36,600 bases of DNA from G020350405 sp964513655 (GCA_964513655.1 CAZENQ010000024.1:1-36600), one strand, 5' to 3'; shown: positions 1 to 8,358, numbered from the stretch's first letter. Numbers and translations: made by a program. The notes: generated by a model from the sequence alone, not told the origin.

Positions 1-410
1 TGACTATACCGGAAGCGAGCCAGCTTGTCCTGCAGGCAGCAACAATGGGAAAAGGGGGAGAAATTTTTGTTCTTGACATGGGTGAGCCGGTAAAAATTGT
101 GGACCTAGCCAGAGAACTTATTACGCTCAGCGGCTTCCGGCCGGGAGAGGACATTGAAATGGTCTTCACAAGACCGAGGCCCGGAGAAAAACTCTTTGAA
201 GAACTTTCCATAAAAGGTGAAGACATGCAGCTGACAAGGCATCCTAAAATCGCCATATGGAAGAACATCCCGATGGACCGCGACAAGCTTCGTGCCAGCA
301 TAAACGAACTGGTGGACATAGCGAATACGCAAAACTACAGCGAGATAGTTCGGAAGGTCAAGGAGCTCGTACCGGAACACATCGGCGGAAATAACACCCA
401 GCCAAATTAA
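1..410 (+). CDS. Nucleotide-sugar 4,6-dehydratase/epimerase of the CapD-FlaA1-WbpM family, C-terminal part (5' truncated by window edge)
   Basis: The frame is already open at the window edge (an ATG codon is split across it) and reads about 135 residues to a TAA at 408-410. The visible part begins with TIPEASQLVLQAA, then GGEIFVLDMGEPVKIVDLA, then RPGEKLFEEL. These are hallmark C-terminal segments of membrane-associated polysaccharide biosynthesis proteins of the CapD/FlaA1 type. Family members dehydrate UDP-GlcNAc or related UDP-sugars at C4/C6 for surface glycan or glycoprotein sugar synthesis. The Rossmann NAD-binding part and any membrane helices lie outside the window, so substrate and membrane topology cannot be judged. 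The gene is followed by a strong hairpin terminator shared with the converging xer gene. The family call is firm; the exact reaction is inferred. Confidence 0.88.
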   Translation, partial: TIPEASQLVLQAATMGKGGEIFVLDMGEPVKIVDLARELITLSGFRPGEDIEMVFTRPRPGEKLFEELSIKGEDMQLTRHPKIAIWKNIPMDRDKLRASINELVDIANTQNYSEIVRKVKELVPEHIGGNNTQPN

Positions 411-443
411 CTGACGTGTAGGCTTTGGGTGAAATCATATGAA

Positions 444-469
444 AAAAGCCGGACCAAAGTCCGGCTTTT
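444..469. terminator. Bidirectional rho-independent terminator
   Basis: A perfect 11-bp stem (AAAAGCCGGAC pairing with GTCCGGCTTTT) closes a CAAA loop. The stem has A-runs on one side and T-runs on the other, so it yields a GC-rich hairpin plus a U-tract on either strand. It lies between two convergent genes, the dehydratase ending at 410 and the xer recombinase ending at 495. That is exactly where a shared terminator is expected. Confidence 0.9.
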
Positions 470-494
470 CTCGCTTAATTACGTTAGAAGCCCT

Positions 495-1505
495 CTACCA
501 CTGGGCATCGTCGGTCTCAGTCTCCCTCGGATGGGAACTTTGATAGACCTCTTTGAGTTTTTTCGTTGTAAGATGGGTGTACACCTGCGTGGTCGAGAGG
601 GACTGATGGCCGAGCAATTCCTGGACGCTCCGCAGGTCTGCTCCGTTGTTCAGCATATGCGTCGCAAAACTGTGACGGAGGGTATGTGGGCTGATTGAGG
701 GGTCGAGTCCGGCCATTTTGAGATACTTATCCATCTTGCGCCGGACGCTGCGTGTACTTAGACGCCTGCCGTGCTTATTTACGAACAGAACCTTCAAGTC
801 AAAATTACTGCTCTGTGCCCTTTTATTTCTAAACTCCATGTAGTGCTGAATAACCTGCAAGGCCGAAGAGCTAATCGGCGCAATTCTTTCTTTTTTACCC
901 TTGCCTCTGACATGTACAACTTCGCCCAAGAAGTCCACATCATCCATGTTTAACCCCACGAGTTCACTAACTCTTATTCCGGTACTATAAAGTGTCTCGA
1001 GAATAGCCCTGTCTCTGGCACCGAGCCAGTTATCCATCGGCGGTGTCTCGAGCAATCTCTTAACTTCCTCATATTCAAGGAAGTGAGGCAGTTTTTTCTC
1101 CTGCTTCGGCGTTCTAACGGACATAACCGGATTGGAGCTAAGTCGGTTCCTCTTAACGAGGAACTTATAAAAGCTGCGTAAGGTAGCCAGTTTGCGAGCT
1201 ATAGTCGCCTTGGAATATTGCTGCTCATTGAGAAAGGCCAGATATGCCCTTACTGAATTGACATCTACTGCAAGAAGTAACTGGTCCACTTTGGGTCTTG
1301 TCTGCGTTGCCACAGCGGTAGCCTGGCCTACCTGCTCGCCAGCTAATGAGCCCAGACCGTCGGCTGGCGGGCCATCAGAACCGCCAAGCAGGAACTGAGC
1401 AAACTGGGTCAGGTCCGCACCATAACACTTGGCTGTATGTTCTGAAAACCTCTTTTCAAATTTCAAGTAACTTAGGAACTCTTGGACAATCACACTGTCT
1501 TCCAT
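495..1505 (-). CDS. xerC: Tyrosine site-specific recombinase XerC/XerD
   Basis: A 336-residue tyrosine recombinase of the Xer type, which resolves chromosome dimers at dif during division. The N-terminal SAM-like core-binding domain covers about residues 1-125 and the catalytic domain about 140-325. The catalytic residues are all visible: R178 in STGIRVSEL, K202/K204 in the GKGKKER hairpin, H274 and R277 in HTLRHSFATH, H300 in LLGHQSLS and nucleophile Y309 in QVYTHL. Usual length is near 300. The excess is a Gly/Ala-rich insert at about residues 41-78 inside the N-terminal domain. The ATG start is supported by AGGTAGG six bases upstream. It lies 23 bp downstream of a small unknown gene. XerC and XerD cannot be separated reliably from sequence alone. 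No dif-like site was recognised nearby. Confidence 0.93.
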   Translation of the reverse strand: MEDSVIVQEFLSYLKFEKRFSEHTAKCYGADLTQFAQFLLGGSDGPPADGLGSLAGEQVGQATAVATQTRPKVDQLLLAVDVNSVRAYLAFLNEQQYSKATIARKLATLRSFYKFLVKRNRLSSNPVMSVRTPKQEKKLPHFLEYEEVKRLLETPPMDNWLGARDRAILETLYSTGIRVSELVGLNMDDVDFLGEVVHVRGKGKKERIAPISSSALQVIQHYMEFRNKRAQSSNFDLKVLFVNKHGRRLSTRSVRRKMDKYLKMAGLDPSISPHTLRHSFATHMLNNGADLRSVQELLGHQSLSTTQVYTHLTTKKLKEVYQSSHPRETETDDAQW

Positions 1506-1528
1506 AATATACCTACCTATTCAACATA

Positions 1529-1789
1529 CTAATTCGTGTGAATTTGCGCATTCGTATTTGAACTCCTGGCGAGACCTTCTTCGTGCAAGAGCTCGTCAGC
1601 CTGACCAATAAGTGACTGAGTCAGTTTGAAACTCAGTACTGCCGCATCGAACCAGTCGAAATCGGTTTGCCTGTCCTTTGCCTGCTCAATCAAAGCATCC
1701 AGAAGTTTGTCTTCACAGCCGCTTTCATAACGAAATATGAACTTCTCTGTGCCCTTGTTTAAAACCAGCTGTCGCTTCATTTTTTTCAT
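1529..1789 (-). CDS. Small conserved-looking hypothetical protein upstream of xer
   Basis: An 86-residue ORF starting MKKMKRQLVLN. The frame stays open 15 codons further upstream to a CTA-adjacent start near 1834, but the ATG at 1787-1789 (or the second ATG at 1778-1780) starts a more protein-like sequence. The protein is mixed charged, with KFIFRYESGCEDKLLDALIE followed by a predicted helical stretch containing DWFDAAVLSFKL and a polar Asn-rich tail. There is no signal peptide, membrane segment or known motif. It is not recognised. It ends 23 bp before xer in the same direction, so the two are probably cotranscribed and it may form a small partner or regulator; that function is a guess. No Shine-Dalgarno site is obvious. 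Confidence 0.6.
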   Translation of the reverse strand: MKKMKRQLVLNKGTEKFIFRYESGCEDKLLDALIEQAKDRQTDFDWFDAAVLSFKLTQSLIGQADELLHEEGLARSSNTNAQIHTN

Positions 1790-2074
1790 TATTTGAGGCG
1801 GCCTATCGTTACAGGACAAAGCCGTCCAAAGCACTAATCAGGTCCTGACTTATCCAGATTATTATAAACACCTGTTTTATTTATCGGTCCAAGAACCGTT
1901 TACTAAAGCAGAAAATTCCGATTTTCTTGGGAAACTGCGATAAAATCGATACTTTGGAAGTTATCACAGTGGTTTTATCGGCCAATAAGACGGGTGCCTT
2001 TACAAATTGCGCGTGAATGTTGACAAATTATGAGCAAATTTATACAATTTTATCGTCCCTGTGTATATTCGCCT
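1790..2074. other. Intergenic region with inverted TTTTATCG elements
   Basis: About 285 bp of AT-rich DNA between the radical SAM gene and the small unknown gene, both leftward. It carries CGATAAAA (1938-1945) and its inverse TTTTATCG (1973-1980), with another TTTTATCG at 2048-2055. A TATAAT-like box on the minus strand at 1861-1866 could serve the downstream gene pair, but no good -35 lies 16-18 bp upstream of it. A strong promoter on the opposite strand is listed separately. No ORF here looks coding. Confidence 0.5.
2020..2048 (+). promoter_or_regulatory. Sigma70-type promoter pointing antisense into the radical SAM gene
   Basis: TTGACA (2020-2025), a 17-bp spacer, then TACAAT (2043-2048): 11 of 12 consensus positions with ideal spacing. 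Transcription would start near 2055 and run rightward, into the 3' end of the leftward radical SAM gene, with no sense gene before about 13 kb. Its strength suggests an antisense RNA or small RNA. A chance match in AT-rich DNA is also possible. Confidence 0.5.
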
Positions 2075-3046
2075 CTAATTTGCCTTAAAGAAGACTGTTC
2101 CCGCTCTCTGTTCTGAGGCAATAAGTCCCCGCTGTAGGAAGTGGTCGATATATTTTAATGCTTGATCCCGTGGTATACCCAGCGTCGAAGAGATGTCGTT
2201 TAGTGAGCAAGGCCTGCGTTTCAGCATTGACATCAGGGTTTCGGCCCTGCGCCTTGCTGCTGGGTCTGCTAATCCATCTTCAGTCGTACTTTCGTTGAGG
2301 CTGGCACAGCTAGGGGGTGAATAACAGGCCACAACCTCGCATTTGTCTCCAAATTGTTTGGCTATATCCTGCATTCTTGCGGGGTCGCATGTTTTGACTT
2401 CAGGTTCAGCCGCAGGCCGAACGGCCGTGTTGAGCTGAATCTTGTCAGGACGAATACGGTTTATTGCATCCTTGATTCTGTCGATTTGGGTAGTATCAGT
2501 ATTGAAACCCTCGATAAGAAATACCTCAAGCCAAAGCTGGCCGGAAAACTCGTCTCTGAATGCGCACAAGCCGTTGACCAGCTTCTCAATGCTTAAGCCA
2601 AGATGCGGACGATTTATTCTCCGGAAAGTCCGTTCGTCGCCAGCATCTAAGGAAGGCAAGACCACATCGGCCCTTGCACAGTCCGCCCGCACGTCCTGTC
2701 TATACAGCAGTGTGCCATTGGTTACTACGGCCACAGGGATATCGGTAATCTTCTTTATGCCGTCTATAAGCTCGCCGAGCCGGGAATTCAGTGTCGGCTC
2801 GCCGGATCCGCTGATAGTGATAAAATCCGCCTCCAGTCCCTGGGCCAATTTCTCCTTCAACTCGGCCAAAACCTCACCGACTGGGACAAAATCCTTCCTT
2901 TCGATGGTTGTTTCGGTCGTTTTGCCGAGCTGGCAATAGATGCAGTCGAGCGTGCAGACCTTAAACGGCACGATATCAACGCCAAGACTTCGCCCTAATC
3001 TGCGTGAAGGTACGGGCCCATACAAATAGTTTTCCTCTTCAGCCAC
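2075..3046 (-). CDS. Radical SAM protein of the COG0731 (TYW1-like) type with C-terminal winged helix
   Basis: A 323-residue protein opening with YGPVPSRRLGRSLGVDIVP, the signature of bacterial Fe-S oxidoreductases grouped with wyosine-synthase-like radical SAM proteins. The cluster-binding motif is CTLDCIYC (CX3CX2C, about residues 32-39), followed by a SAM-binding ISGSGEPTLN segment. The last 60 or so residues (after a Cys/Ser-rich linker) look like a winged helix, with SLNDISSTLGIPRDQALKYI, which may bind nucleic acid. The start appears to be GTG at 3044-3046, since no in-frame ATG precedes the conserved region. It follows kdsA by 6 bp and is the last gene of the leftward operon. The physiological substrate is unknown. 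Confidence 0.85.
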   Translation of the reverse strand: MAEEENYLYGPVPSRRLGRSLGVDIVPFKVCTLDCIYCQLGKTTETTIERKDFVPVGEVLAELKEKLAQGLEADFITISGSGEPTLNSRLGELIDGIKKITDIPVAVVTNGTLLYRQDVRADCARADVVLPSLDAGDERTFRRINRPHLGLSIEKLVNGLCAFRDEFSGQLWLEVFLIEGFNTDTTQIDRIKDAINRIRPDKIQLNTAVRPAAEPEVKTCDPARMQDIAKQFGDKCEVVACYSPPSCASLNESTTEDGLADPAARRRAETLMSMLKRRPCSLNDISSTLGIPRDQALKYIDHFLQRGLIASEQRAGTVFFKAN

Positions 3047-3052
3047 TCTGGG

Positions 3053-3916
3053 TTATCCGCCTACAATTTCGAATATCTGTTTACAGACCTTCAGTAAATC
3101 CTCGAGCCAGTCTATGGGCATAATGCAGGCGGCATCCGATTTGGCCTTGTCAGGCTCGGGATGTACTTCAATAAAAAGGCCGTTTGCACCGGCGGCAACC
3201 GCCGCCTTTGCCAGTATGGGGGCCATTTCGCGGCGGCCTGCAGTAGCCTTGCCGAGCCCACCGGGCTGCTGGGTGCTGTGAGTAGCATCGAAGAGAACCG
3301 GACAGCCAAGCTGCTTCATAGCCTCGATGGCGGTCATATCATTTACGAGGCGATTGTAGCCGAAGAATGTGCCCCGCTCAGTAAGCATTATCTTTTCGTT
3401 GCCACAGGCATGAATCTTCTCTACGGCATTTTCCATCTCGGCCGGCGAGAGAAACTGACCTTTCTTTATATTTACAGGTTTGCCCGTTCTCGCGCAGGCG
3501 CAAAGTAAGTCGGTCTGCCTGCACAGAAAAGCAGGCACCTGAAGACAATCCACGACCTTGGCGGCAACGGCAGCCTGAGCGGGTTCATGTACATCGGTAA
3601 TAACGGGCAAATCAGTCTCTCGGCGGACCGCAGCAAGAATCTGCAGTCCCTCGTCCAGACCGGGGCCACGAAAGCTGTGCAAACTGGACCGATTGGCCTT
3701 GTCGAAACTGGCCTTGAAAATCATTCCCACGCCGGTGTTCTTGCCAATTTCAACAAGTCTTTTCGCAATATCCAGACAGATATCTTTGGTTTCAATAACG
3801 CAGGGTCCTGCTATTATGAACAGAGGCGCATCGGCGCCTATTTCCACAGGACGCGGCAGAGGCGAGAGAGCAGCTTTGGGGTCTGCCTGACCAATTTTGA
3901 AATTAACTTTACTCAT
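3053..3916 (-). CDS. kdsA: 3-deoxy-8-phosphooctulonate (KDO-8-P) synthase
   Basis: A 287-residue enzyme (the E. coli protein is about 284) condensing phosphoenolpyruvate with arabinose 5-phosphate to give KDO-8-P, a precursor of LPS inner core. Visible family signatures are IIAGPCVIE, KASFDKANRSS, RGPGLDEGL, TDVHEP, KKGQFLSP, TERGTFFGYN and DATHSTQQPGG. The Cys at about residue 39 (AGPCVIE) occupies the position that is a metal-binding Cys in metal-dependent KdsA and Asn in the E. coli type, so a metal-dependent enzyme is inferred. An AAGG lies just before the ATG. The gene is 37 bp downstream of the DagK-like gene and 6 bp before the radical SAM gene. Its presence implies KDO-containing LPS. 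Confidence 0.95.
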   Translation of the reverse strand: MSKVNFKIGQADPKAALSPLPRPVEIGADAPLFIIAGPCVIETKDICLDIAKRLVEIGKNTGVGMIFKASFDKANRSSLHSFRGPGLDEGLQILAAVRRETDLPVITDVHEPAQAAVAAKVVDCLQVPAFLCRQTDLLCACARTGKPVNIKKGQFLSPAEMENAVEKIHACGNEKIMLTERGTFFGYNRLVNDMTAIEAMKQLGCPVLFDATHSTQQPGGLGKATAGRREMAPILAKAAVAAGANGLFIEVHPEPDKAKSDAACIMPIDWLEDLLKVCKQIFEIVGG

Positions 3917-3953
3917 ACCTTGTATCTCGTTTCAATTACCAATAATCAATTTC

Positions 3954-4898
3954 TTATCCGATCGCTCTGATAATTCTTGTCCTTATCCCGGCCGGCTTGG
4001 CGCCTTCGGGCACGAGGCAATTAACCGCCTGCGGTATCACCTTAATTTGCACCGGCAAAGCGGGACCCGGGTCGCCGTCAATTTCCGTAGCCATATCCGG
4101 CGCTTTTGAGGTCACTGAGATATCCTTACCCTGACGATAAACGACGTCCCTAGTGGAGGCGTGCTGTTTGAGAACTGTCATCAGCGAATGCTTTAGTAAA
4201 TGCACTCGAGAGGCACATTTGTAAATACATACATCCAACAACCCATCGCCGAAATCAGCAAAATGTAGTATCTGAAGCCCCACTGCGTATCTTGAAATAT
4301 TGCCAACAAAGACCAAACCACGACCATCAAAAATCTCCTGGCCATCGACCTGTACCCTTATTGCAGTGAATTTATAATCCCAGAATGTCCGCCAGATTGG
4401 CCAGAAGTAATCAAAGTAATCTATATGCCCGGCGCGTTGCTGGCTGACACGTCTGACTATTTTTCCGTCAAAACCGAAGCCAGCTATTGAAGTAAAACAT
4501 TTTCCGTTTGCGCTTCCCAGGTCCAAAGGCCGAATTAAGCCCGCCTCAAATGTTCTTATTATGGTTTTTAATCTTTCGTCAATACCCAGTTCATTTGCCA
4601 GCAAGTTCTCGGTGCCGCCAGGCACTATCAACAACGGTTTATCAGAACCTTCCAGGCCGTGTGCAACCTCTCTGACCGTACCGTCACCACCGACAACAAC
4701 AACCATTGCGCAGTCATAATCGACCGCAGCATCGGTGGCAAATTCGCACGCATCGTCCAAGGAAGTAGTCAGGGCGACCCTGACCTGGAAGCCCTTTTTG
4801 ACGAGGTATTCTTTAAACTGCCGGCCAGCCAGTTTACTGCTCCTGGCACCAGACTTTGGATTTATAATATAGGAGATATAACCGTCATCCGGTTTCAT
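3954..4898 (-). CDS. Diacylglycerol/lipid kinase family protein (DagK-YegS-like)
   Basis: A 314-residue protein with the diacylglycerol kinase catalytic fold. It has an early YIINPKSG motif (residues 10-17), the nucleotide-binding VVGGDGTVREVAHG (about 69-81), PGGTENLLANELG (about 93-105), AGFGFDG and a C-terminal TEIDGDPG segment. Relatives phosphorylate diacylglycerol, sphingoid bases or phosphatidylglycerol at the inner membrane; which lipid is used here cannot be told. It follows the CYTH gene by 16 bp and precedes kdsA by 37 bp, so a link to envelope lipid or LPS metabolism is reasonable. The ATG start has no clear Shine-Dalgarno site, which suits translation as an internal operon gene. 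Confidence 0.88.
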   Translation of the reverse strand: MKPDDGYISYIINPKSGARSSKLAGRQFKEYLVKKGFQVRVALTTSLDDACEFATDAAVDYDCAMVVVVGGDGTVREVAHGLEGSDKPLLIVPGGTENLLANELGIDERLKTIIRTFEAGLIRPLDLGSANGKCFTSIAGFGFDGKIVRRVSQQRAGHIDYFDYFWPIWRTFWDYKFTAIRVQVDGQEIFDGRGLVFVGNISRYAVGLQILHFADFGDGLLDVCIYKCASRVHLLKHSLMTVLKQHASTRDVVYRQGKDISVTSKAPDMATEIDGDPGPALPVQIKVIPQAVNCLVPEGAKPAGIRTRIIRAIG

Positions 4899-4914
4899 AA
4901 TTCGTTTTTGAGCT

Positions 4915-5460
4915 TTACCGGCCCAGTTTTTCCGCCATCAAAGATGCGTAACTTTGTGCAATGTGCGGCAAATCAGTCAGGCCCAATTCTCTTTGCACAT
5001 CGGTGATTCTCTGGCTGTCGGGGCCCTCTATCTCCACGAAATTACCCAGGGACGGTAATTCATCGAGCGCAACGCTGCACTGACGAAACCACCAAACCCG
5101 ACGCTTCTTTTCAACAACCAACGCCCTGTCGTACCCAATTTCCGACAGCAGTTTCTCAACCGAATCGGCGTCTGCAACCTCAACTTCTATTTCCCGCCTT
5201 TTTTTAAACTCGTCTTTTTCTTTTGCGCCTTTATAAGTTAAAAATGTTCTCTCCTCTCGGTTGGTTAGCTGCCGGCGCAGCCGAAGGCACCTGTCGGTCT
5301 TTGTCAAGGTCGCACTCTTATCATCAAGATAGTAATCCGTCTGCATCTGCTCCTGGAGGAATTCGGCACCGAGTGCAGTTAGCTTCTCTGCTATTTCCTG
5401 CAGCGACTCAACTTTTAGCTTTGCTTCAATCTCGACACACATCAACGAACGATTCCGCAT
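4915..5460 (-). CDS. CYTH-domain protein (class IV adenylate cyclase / triphosphatase-like)
   Basis: A 181-residue CYTH (CyaB/thiamine triphosphatase) protein. The EIEAK signature is at residues 10-14. It is followed by the alternating charged beta strands of the triphosphate tunnel: DYYLDD, RCLRLRRQ, TYKG, KRREIEVEV, then a C-terminal EIEGP. Family enzymes use two divalent metals to act on triphosphates, making cAMP or hydrolysing thiamine triphosphate or inorganic triphosphate. The sequence does not decide between these. The start may be ATG at 5458-5460, only 2 bp after the leuS stop, or ATG at 5440-5442, which puts EIEAK nearer the terminus as in most relatives. It is coupled to leuS and followed by the DagK-like gene. 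Confidence 0.85.
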   Translation of the reverse strand: MRNRSLMCVEIEAKLKVESLQEIAEKLTALGAEFLQEQMQTDYYLDDKSATLTKTDRCLRLRRQLTNREERTFLTYKGAKEKDEFKKRREIEVEVADADSVEKLLSEIGYDRALVVEKKRRVWWFRQCSVALDELPSLGNFVEIEGPDSQRITDVQRELGLTDLPHIAQSYASLMAEKLGR

Positions 5461-5462
5461 GA

Positions 5463-8105
5463 CTAAATGACTATGTTCACCAATCGGGACTTAATAACGA
5501 TGATTTTCTTTGGTTGTTTGCCGGCCAACGCAGCGGTTACTTTTTCGCTGGCGAGAGCCTGCTGTTTAATCTGGTCTTCGTCGGCTTCGGCAGAAACGAC
5601 TATTCTGTCCTTTATCCTGCCGTTGACCTGTACCGCCAATTCGATTTCTTTTTCCTTGATAAGTTCCTTGTCATACTCGGGCCAAGGTTGATAGGCGAGA
5701 GTTTCGGTATGGCCCAACTTTTCCCAGAGTTCTTCAGCAATGTGGGGTGCGAACGGAGAGAGAATCAGAATGGATTTTTCAATGACTGACTTCGGCCGGA
5801 CAGTTTGTTTGGTAAGGTGATTTACGAAAATCATCATCGCGCTTATTGCCGTGTTAAAGCCAAAATCTTCGACATCATCTCCGACCTTCTTTATGGTCTG
5901 ATTCAGCAACCGCAGTGTCGGCTCATCGGCGTCGGCGTCCTGTAGCGACTGGTCAAGCTGGCCGGTATCCTCATCAACAACCATTCGCCAGAGTCTCTGC
6001 AGGAAACGGTGGACACCTTCAACGCCCTGCATACTCCACGGTTTGATTGACTCCAACGGCCCTATGAACATTTCGTAAAGGCGCATCGAATCAGCGCCGT
6101 AATCGGCAACGACCTTGTCGGGATTTATTACGTTGCCGCGGGACTTGCTCATCTTCTGGCCGTCCTCGCCGAGAATCATCCCCTGATTGACAAGCTTCTT
6201 GAACGGCTCTTTGGTGCTGACACAAGCCAGGTCATAGAGGAACTTGTGCCAAAAACGTGAATACAAGAGGTGCAGTACGGCATGTTCGGCGCCGCCGATA
6301 TACAAATCGACAGGCATCCAGTACTTTTCCTTCTCGGAGTCCCATCCACGGTCATCATTATTTGGGTCGAGGTATCGCAGATAATACCAGCAGCTTCCCG
6401 CCCACTGAGGCATGGTATTGGTTTCGCGTTTTACTCTTGAACCATCGGGCAATGTCACGTTTACCCAGTCGTCAATATTTGCCAACGGTGGCTCTCCCGT
6501 CCCTGAGGGCTTATAGCCCTGGATCTCCGGGAGCACTAACGGCAAGTCTTCTTCTGAGAGCCCTACGATGCGACCGTCTTCAGTATGCAGAATTGGGAAG
6601 GGCTCGCCCCAGTAACGCTGTCTGCTAAAGAGCCAGTCGCGCAGCTTATAGTTTACGGCCTTTCTGCCAAGCTTTCTCTCGGCAAGCCAATTTGTAATCT
6701 GCTCTTTGAATTGAGCTGTTCTCAAGCCATTAAATTCGCCAGAATTGATTGCGATGCCATCCCAGATCCAACACTCTTTGCCAGTAAGAATTCTTTTGAG
6801 GGAGTTCTGAATGATAGCAGGTTTCTTTGTCTCCCATTCTTCCTCGGACATCTTGTCCGCATAATCCGCAAAAGAAAGGCTAAACTCGATGTCACTTTCC
6901 AAAGGTTTCACGACGGGGATGATGGGGAGGTTCAACTCGTTAGCGAATTCAAAATCTCTTGTATCGTGGGCGGGGACGGCCATAATGGCGCCGAAGCCAT
7001 AGCTTATCAAAACGTAGTCGCTTATCCAGATGGGGATCTTCGCACCATTGACGGGATTTATTGCATAACCACCAGTAAAAACACCGGTCTTTTCCTTAGC
7101 CAAATCCGTTCGGTCCAAGTCGCTTTTGCGCGCAGCTTCTTCGCGATACTTGTCTACAGCTTCTTTATGCTCAGCGGTTGCAACCATATCAACCAAGTCA
7201 AGTTCAGGCGCAAGTACCATATATGTCGCACCAAAGAGTGTATCAGGGCGCGTTGTGAATATCCAAATATCCCAATCACAACCGGGAAGTTCGAATTTAA
7301 CATCAGCACCGATGCTCTTTCCTATCCAGTCGATTTGCAATTTTTTTATCGATTCGGGCCAGTTGACCTCAGCCAAATCTTCGAGTAGTCTTTCGGCATA
7401 TTTTGTTATCCGCAGCATCCACTGGCGCATAGGCTTTCTGATAACGGGATGGCCGCCGCGTTCACTAAGGCCGCCTATTACTTCTTCATTTGCGAGAACG
7501 GTCCCCAACGCGGGACACCAATTGACCGGCACTTCTGCTTCATAGGCGAGCCGACGGCCGTCTATGTACTGCTGCTTCTCGGTTTCGGTTAAGCCGTCGG
7601 GAATTGGCAACTGCTCGATAGGTTTGGCCCTTTGTTCGGCCTCGTCGAAGTAGCTATTGAACATCTTCAGGAAGACCCACTGCGTCCACCTATAGTAAGC
7701 GGGGTCGGTAGTATTAACCTCACGGTCCCAATCATAGCTGAATCCCAGAGACTTTATCTGGCTGCGCATGCTGTCGATGTTTTTTTGTGTTGTTTCTGCA
7801 GGGTGGGTGCCGGTTTCAACGGCGTACTGTTCTGCGGGCAGGCCGAACGCATCCCAGCCCATGGGGTGCAGCACATTAAAACCTTTCATTCGTTTATACC
7901 GGGCGACTATGTCACTTGCCGTATAACCTTCCGGATGGCCGACGTGCAGGCCCTGGGCACTTGGGTAGGGAAACATGTCCAGCACGTAATACTTGGGCTT
8001 TGAGGTATCACAGTCAATGGCATTGAAGGTCTTGTTCTGCTGCCAGAACTGCTGCCATTTCTTTTCTATCTTATTGAAATTGTAGCCGCCTTTTTTCACC
8101 TGCAT
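5463..8105 (-). CDS. leuS: Leucyl-tRNA synthetase
   Basis: Class Ia synthetase charging tRNA-Leu, 880 residues from the preferred start. Signatures are YVLDMFPYPSAQGLHVGHPEGY, given here only in part as the HIGH variant HVGH at residues 54-57, the editing-domain TTRPDTLFGATY, RDWLFSRQRYWGEP, and KMSKS at 651-655. The C-terminal tRNA-binding region is complete. The frame extends to a TTG at 8147, but that would overlap the end of the upstream fmdB-like gene. The ATG at 8103-8105 lies 20 bp after that gene and has GGAG just upstream (CGGAGCAA-ATG), so it is chosen. It leads into the CYTH gene with almost no gap. Confidence 0.96.
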   Translation of the reverse strand: MQVKKGGYNFNKIEKKWQQFWQQNKTFNAIDCDTSKPKYYVLDMFPYPSAQGLHVGHPEGYTASDIVARYKRMKGFNVLHPMGWDAFGLPAEQYAVETGTHPAETTQKNIDSMRSQIKSLGFSYDWDREVNTTDPAYYRWTQWVFLKMFNSYFDEAEQRAKPIEQLPIPDGLTETEKQQYIDGRRLAYEAEVPVNWCPALGTVLANEEVIGGLSERGGHPVIRKPMRQWMLRITKYAERLLEDLAEVNWPESIKKLQIDWIGKSIGADVKFELPGCDWDIWIFTTRPDTLFGATYMVLAPELDLVDMVATAEHKEAVDKYREEAARKSDLDRTDLAKEKTGVFTGGYAINPVNGAKIPIWISDYVLISYGFGAIMAVPAHDTRDFEFANELNLPIIPVVKPLESDIEFSLSFADYADKMSEEEWETKKPAIIQNSLKRILTGKECWIWDGIAINSGEFNGLRTAQFKEQITNWLAERKLGRKAVNYKLRDWLFSRQRYWGEPFPILHTEDGRIVGLSEEDLPLVLPEIQGYKPSGTGEPPLANIDDWVNVTLPDGSRVKRETNTMPQWAGSCWYYLRYLDPNNDDRGWDSEKEKYWMPVDLYIGGAEHAVLHLLYSRFWHKFLYDLACVSTKEPFKKLVNQGMILGEDGQKMSKSRGNVINPDKVVADYGADSMRLYEMFIGPLESIKPWSMQGVEGVHRFLQRLWRMVVDEDTGQLDQSLQDADADEPTLRLLNQTIKKVGDDVEDFGFNTAISAMMIFVNHLTKQTVRPKSVIEKSILILSPFAPHIAEELWEKLGHTETLAYQPWPEYDKELIKEKEIELAVQVNGRIKDRIVVSAEADEDQIKQQALASEKVTAALAGKQPKKIIVIKSRLVNIVI

Positions 8106-8125
8106 TTGCTCCGAGTTGCTTGGGT

Positions 8126-8335
8126 CTAACGTCCTGCATGAGGACAAGTGTCATCACTGCATCCATAGCACTGCTTCGATTCGCCCTGCTTGATGCCCAG
8201 GGCGAAGGTGGAGAACCTCTTTTGTAACTTCCTGCCGCCACAATGCGCGCAGCGTCTTGACCGCCTAGCACCGAAGGCCTCCATGAATTCGGTTATCCTG
8301 CCACACTCAACACATTTATATTCAAAAATCGGCAT
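8126..8335 (-). CDS. FmdB-family zinc-ribbon protein
   Basis: A 69-residue protein beginning MPIFEYKCVECG, the typical start of FmdB-type putative regulatory proteins. Two CXXC pairs (CVEC and CAHC, spaced about 20 residues) form a zinc ribbon. A short C-terminal tail adds more Cys and His (CYGCSDDTCPHAGR), which could bind metal as well. The open frame runs 27 codons further upstream across the tRNA gene, but the ATG at 8333-8335 matches the family start and has AGAAGG four bases upstream, so the short form is chosen. It lies 23 bp downstream of tRNA-Pro and 20 bp upstream of leuS and is probably cotranscribed with both. Molecular role in this family is not settled. Confidence 0.88.
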   Translation of the reverse strand: MPIFEYKCVECGRITEFMEAFGARRSRRCAHCGGRKLQKRFSTFALGIKQGESKQCYGCSDDTCPHAGR

Positions 8336-8358
8336 TTTACCTTCTAATCGAAAAAAAT

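Noticed and set aside
6585..7388. A 267-codon open frame on the plus strand inside leuS
   Set aside because: It lies fully antisense to leuS, has no domain or Shine-Dalgarno support, and is a by-product of leuS codon use.
8106..8147. A TTG start giving leuS 14 more residues
   Set aside because: It overlaps the end of the fmdB-like gene and lacks a Shine-Dalgarno site; the ATG at 8103-8105 has GGAG upstream.
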